Source: an uncultured Oxalobacteraceae bacterium
Lineage (GTDB): Bacteria; Pseudomonadota; Gammaproteobacteria; Burkholderiales; Burkholderiaceae_D
Assembly: GCA_903893945.1 (NCBI GenBank)
Contig: CAITOF010000050.1
Span: forward strand, 37,177-101,176
Direction: 5' to 3'
DNA length: 64,000 nt
The translations under genes were made by a program, and so were the position numbers. This document shows positions 61,470 to 64,000 of this stretch, one piece after another. The notes beneath the pieces are model-generated. The model ran no database searches and was not told the origin of the DNA. It was given only the letters and a program-made list of their open reading frames with translations. Every line of letters starts with the position of its first letter. Position 1 is the first letter of the stretch.

Positions 61470-62594
61470 ATGCCCCTTCAAACATTACCCCCGCAACGGA
61501 CTTCTGTTCAGCCTATTGAATTAAAGCCCTTGAATAAAGCAAGCCAAATCGGTCAACCCCCCATCGAGGAAAAACCCCAAGCCGAACCCCGATCTATTGC
61601 ATTCAGAATAGGCGAGTTTGGGGATACTTTGCTTAAATTAAAAAAAGGAACTGAATTTAAGACCCATGAAGACACCTTCATGGAATTGCTTAATCATATT
61701 CATCACCGGCCACCCACCGATTGTCAAGATTCAGGCCTGTTTGGCAGTGAAACTTCCATACAGGAAGAACTTATTTACCTGTTAAGTACTGCCATCGACA
61801 GTGCCCGGAATCTGTCCAGCAATGACAGGAAAACTTTGCGCGGCAGGTTGAACGACTCAATGATCGAACTTATGCGAAAAGGGAGCTATTTCCAAAATGC
61901 TGTCGACATAGAAAACAAAATTGTTGGTGCGCGGCGATTTCCCATGTCAGAACCTGTTATTTTTATCGGAACCACGCCGCCCAACAGGACACGAACACCC
62001 GACTTACCCCCAACCAAGGATGTGGCAAAAAAATCCGGGTTAAACATTAACGGTACGACCTACCACATACATCCTACCACCGCAGGGAGGTCAGGCAATG
62101 CCGTTGCATTTGACTGTTTGGCCTATGCACTGCAGCCGAATAATGACGAATTGACACCGGGCTATCGAAAAATAATTTTCACAAAAGAAAACATTGAATC
62201 GCAATTAACCAAACTCAGTGTTGATATAGATATCAATGACCTGCAGCGGCTGATTTTAACAAATTATCCCAAACTGAAAGTAGAAACGCCTGTCACCATC
62301 AGCAGTTTAAGTGAGGCATTGGCGAAACACATACAATCTTCAAATTGCATGCTGGATTTTACAATCGCCGGAGGAATTTTTGCGGCCGAACGTAAGCAAC
62401 CCATCATTTCGGTAACGAGACACCCAGATGATTTTCTGACGTTCAACGTTTTGAATAAAGAGGGTCAACTCATTTATCAAGGTGATGACTTAAGTAAGGT
62501 CGAAGACGAAATCACGAACGCCAAATTTATACACAACAGCAACGGCGTTCATTTTGAACGAATGTTGCCAACAGAAGGTTTGGTGACTACCTGA
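61470..62594 (+). CDS. Unrecognised 374-residue protein, effector-like
   Basis: I do not recognise this protein. Residues 1-42 are Pro/Gln-rich and polar with no signal peptide. About 43-150 are helical (FGDTLLKLKKGTEFKTHEDT, then ELIYLLSTAIDSARNLSS). About 165-185 form a Pro/Thr linker, and a second domain runs from about 190 to the end. That domain has GNAVAFDCLAYALQ with Cys216 early and NSNGVHFERMLP with His361 near the end, a spacing and context loosely like papain/OTU-type cysteine proteases. The gene is AT-richer than its neighbours. A TATAAT at 61456-61461 is only 8 bases before the ATG and no ribosome site is seen, so the mRNA may be leaderless. Confidence 0.65.
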   Translation: MPLQTLPPQRTSVQPIELKPLNKASQIGQPPIEEKPQAEPRSIAFRIGEFGDTLLKLKKGTEFKTHEDTFMELLNHIHHRPPTDCQDSGLFGSETSIQEELIYLLSTAIDSARNLSSNDRKTLRGRLNDSMIELMRKGSYFQNAVDIENKIVGARRFPMSEPVIFIGTTPPNRTRTPDLPPTKDVAKKSGLNINGTTYHIHPTTAGRSGNAVAFDCLAYALQPNNDELTPGYRKIIFTKENIESQLTKLSVDIDINDLQRLILTNYPKLKVETPVTISSLSEALAKHIQSSNCMLDFTIAGGIFAAERKQPIISVTRHPDDFLTFNVLNKEGQLIYQGDDLSKVEDEITNAKFIHNSNGVHFERMLPTEGLVTT

Positions 62595-62606
62595 AAAGCG
62601 CTTGAC

Positions 62607-62666
62607 TATGTCATACCATGTAAGTCTGTGTCATATCAAGTAAGTCTATGTCGTATCAAATAACGC
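62607..62666 (+). repeat. Three 20-bp degenerate tandem repeats
   Basis: The units TATGTCATACCATGTAAGTC, TGTGTCATATCAAGTAAGTC and TATGTCGTATCAAATAACGC follow each other exactly at a 20-bp period in the 119-bp gap between the convergent genes. Confidence 0.8.
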
Positions 62667-62682
62667 CGCGCCAGCGGCGTTA
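62661..62682. terminator. Perfect inverted repeat between the convergent orphan genes
   Basis: TAACGCCGC-GCCA-GCGGCGTTA is a perfect 9-bp stem with a four-base loop, overlapping the end of the 20-bp repeats. It could terminate either converging transcript, though no long T-tract follows. Confidence 0.55.
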
Positions 62683-62688
62683 TGTTCC

Positions 62689-62710
62689 GCATTCCTGGCG
62701 CATTCCTGGC
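62689..62710. repeat. Exact 11-bp tandem duplication
   Basis: GCATTCCTGGC occurs twice with no spacer, ending three bases before the stop codon of the leftward repeat-protein gene. Confidence 0.85.
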
Positions 62711-62713
62711 AAT

Positions 62714-64000
62714 TTACTCCGGCCAGTTCACTTCACGCCCGAATTCAATAAGTTGCAGAAATTGAGGGTCTGTGTCACCCTTGTAAAGACTGCCAAATTC
62801 CTCAAACATACGCGCTTTGACAACGGGTACGATATCATTCCAGATTAAATTCACATCTTTTTTCTCGATAAGGCTCTGTAACTCGCGGCGCAATTCCGGA
62901 TGTTCTTTAAACTGACGATGTATGTAATTGCCAATTTCTTCGACGACCACCTTCGGTAATTTTGATGTAGCCAGATTTTTATCCATAAATATAATTGCAC
63001 AATCTGGATCAAACATGGCTAATTTTTCAATCAGTTTATTAAAGGCCCCGCGGGTGCAGATGGGAGAATCTGGTCCCTCCGTATCGTGACCGGCATCCGA
63101 AAAATTGTAACCGCGCTGTATTTCATACAGTCCGTCGATGATATGACTTCTGGCATCCTCAATACTCCCCTGTCGTCTCGCGTTATCGTTGAGCGCCAGG
63201 AATGCGTACGCCAGCAACTGTACCATCGATACCCTGGAAACCGGCTCAACGAATGCGTGACTAGTCAGAATGAGCCGGGCAAAGCAACTTTTGGCTGCCA
63301 GGTTTGCCGGCGAATTATCCGGTAACTGATAGACAAATTCCCTGAATCCGCTCCGCGCAGTATCCAGCTGGACATTCGACACGCCATAACGCCGGGCCAA
63401 CTTTGCCGCCGATTCAGCGGTGCTTTTGTGAACACTGTCTAAATGGGTGCTTTGCCGGTCACCGATACGGCCGGGGTTGCCCCGTCCAACTGGAAGAATA
63501 AATGGTGGCAGCGCTCTCTGGATAACCGGCGGAGGAACTTGATCCGGAGCCCTCTGGGCACCCTGCGGTGCGACCGGCAACGCCCTCCGGGTTACCAGCG
63601 GTTGTCGCGGTATGTCGTTCCTCGGCATGGCACGTCGTCCCAGCACTTGATAAATACCGATTTCACCGCGGAGCAGTCTTTGTACCGTTGCGGCATCATC
63701 CAATGCGGTGACCTGTTCGGCAGTGAGCTCCAGCACCTGATCAACGGACAACATCCGATTTGCAATGAGGCGGCGGATTGGCAGACTCTCAAAGGCTCTG
63801 CGCTGACCTTCAGTAAATCTCATCGCCTGTGTAACGGTTATCGTCGCGATATTAATGAGGTACCGGATTGGCTGGCTTTCAAATGTGGTGCGTTCCACCG
63901 GACCGAACGTCAGCGCCTGCGCGACGGTAAGGGTCTGGGTACGGATCAGATTGCGAATTATTTCGCTTTCGAAGGTCAACCGTTGTTCCCGCCTGAATTC
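62714..64000 (-). CDS. Helical-repeat protein, effector-like, 5' end beyond window
   Basis: The frame is open to the last base of the window. The apparent start at 63979 is only a TTG inside a repeat, and the codons upstream (E-F-R-R-E-Q-R) continue the repeat pattern. At least 428 residues are visible. Counting from 63979, residues 1-114 are 30-residue repeats of the form x-x-F-E-S-x-x-I-R-x-L-I followed by L-T-V-x-Q-A-L. About 118-180 is a Pro/Arg-rich linker, and about 185-421 a globular helical domain with DSPICTRGAFNKLIEKLAMF and PKVVVEEIGNYIHRQF. No enzyme motif is recognised. The layout recalls secreted effectors of amoeba- or host-associated bacteria (inference). Confidence 0.7.
   Translation of the reverse strand, partial: EFRREQRLTFESEIIRNLIRTQTLTVAQALTFGPVERTTFESQPIRYLINIATITVTQAMRFTEGQRRAFESLPIRRLIANRMLSVDQVLELTAEQVTALDDAATVQRLLRGEIGIYQVLGRRAMPRNDIPRQPLVTRRALPVAPQGAQRAPDQVPPPVIQRALPPFILPVGRGNPGRIGDRQSTHLDSVHKSTAESAAKLARRYGVSNVQLDTARSGFREFVYQLPDNSPANLAAKSCFARLILTSHAFVEPVSRVSMVQLLAYAFLALNDNARRQGSIEDARSHIIDGLYEIQRGYNFSDAGHDTEGPDSPICTRGAFNKLIEKLAMFDPDCAIIFMDKNLATSKLPKVVVEEIGNYIHRQFKEHPELRRELQSLIEKKDVNLIWNDIVPVVKARMFEEFGSLYKGDTDPQFLQLIEFGREVNWPE
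63638..64000 (-). repeat. 90-bp coding repeats (30-residue period)
   Basis: The phenylalanine of F-E-S falls at residues 3, 33 and 63 counted from 63979, and Leu at 93 in a fourth, divergent unit (TALDDAATVQRLL). The IR-x-L-I and Q-A-L/Q-V-L blocks keep the same phase. A further unit begins beyond the window edge. Only the protein period is strict; the DNA copies have diverged. Confidence 0.85.

Overview
The window looks like chromosomal DNA of an autotrophic or facultatively autotrophic betaproteobacterium (Burkholderiales/Nitrosomonadales type). The evidence is gene order typical of that class (yebC-purD-hemF-nadD-rsfS-rlmH-maf-rng, DUF3460-scpA-panC, queA-tgt-yajC-secD-secF, mrp divergent from metG), a form II RuBisCO cassette with a divergent LysR regulator, and moderate GC content. 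No rRNA, tRNA, CRISPR array, intact insertion sequence or prophage was recognised.

Layout. 1-5.4 kb: end of a SIS-domain gene, then a leftward Calvin-Benson cassette: form II RuBisCO, a CbbY-like HAD phosphatase, fructose-1,6-bisphosphatase, phosphoribulokinase and phosphoglycolate phosphatase, with divergent cbbR. 6.3-9.4 kb: an acetyltransferase, a small cyclic-nucleotide-binding protein, an MdfA-like exporter and a RibD/DHFR-like reductase. 9.6-16.6 kb: a tightly packed rightward housekeeping run (yebC to rng). 16.6-20 kb: an orphan periplasmic binding protein, an HPP-CBS membrane protein, a 617-bp segment bounded by 24-bp inverted repeats, a G-rich hexamer array and a small FlxA-like protein. 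20-25.7 kb: a surface-glycan cluster with two GT8 and two GT9-like transferases in paralogous pairs around a WaaL-type ligase. 25.9-41.4 kb: a very large SNF2 helicase, an EamA transporter, secA, mrp, metG, a SulP transporter, DUF3460, scpA and panC. 41.5-50.3 kb: a membrane-spermidine-synthase fusion, a PilZ protein, an FMN-dependent glutamate-synthase-like protein, a periplasmic binding protein, a Cache-HAMP-GAF-HD-GYP phosphodiesterase and a glutathione S-transferase. 50.7-61.2 kb: purB, cytochrome b561, YceI, the secF-secD-yajC-tgt-queA block and recG, the last preceded by a LexA-like box.

61.3-64 kb differs from the rest. It holds two convergent genes of no recognised family, surrounded by short tandem repeats. 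The first (374 aa, visibly AT-richer) has a Cys and a late His in contexts loosely like a papain/OTU-type cysteine protease. The second runs off the window edge and carries 30-residue helical repeats, a proline-rich linker and a globular C-terminal domain. Both look more like host-directed effectors than housekeeping proteins. This is inference, but it is the best candidate here for undescribed biology.

The genes together describe a CO2-fixing cell with its own 2-phosphoglycolate salvage enzyme, normal translation, NAD, heme, purine and pantothenate supply, Sec export, a customised outer surface, c-di-GMP turnover (HD-GYP) and sensing (PilZ), and possibly an interaction with eukaryotic hosts or grazers.
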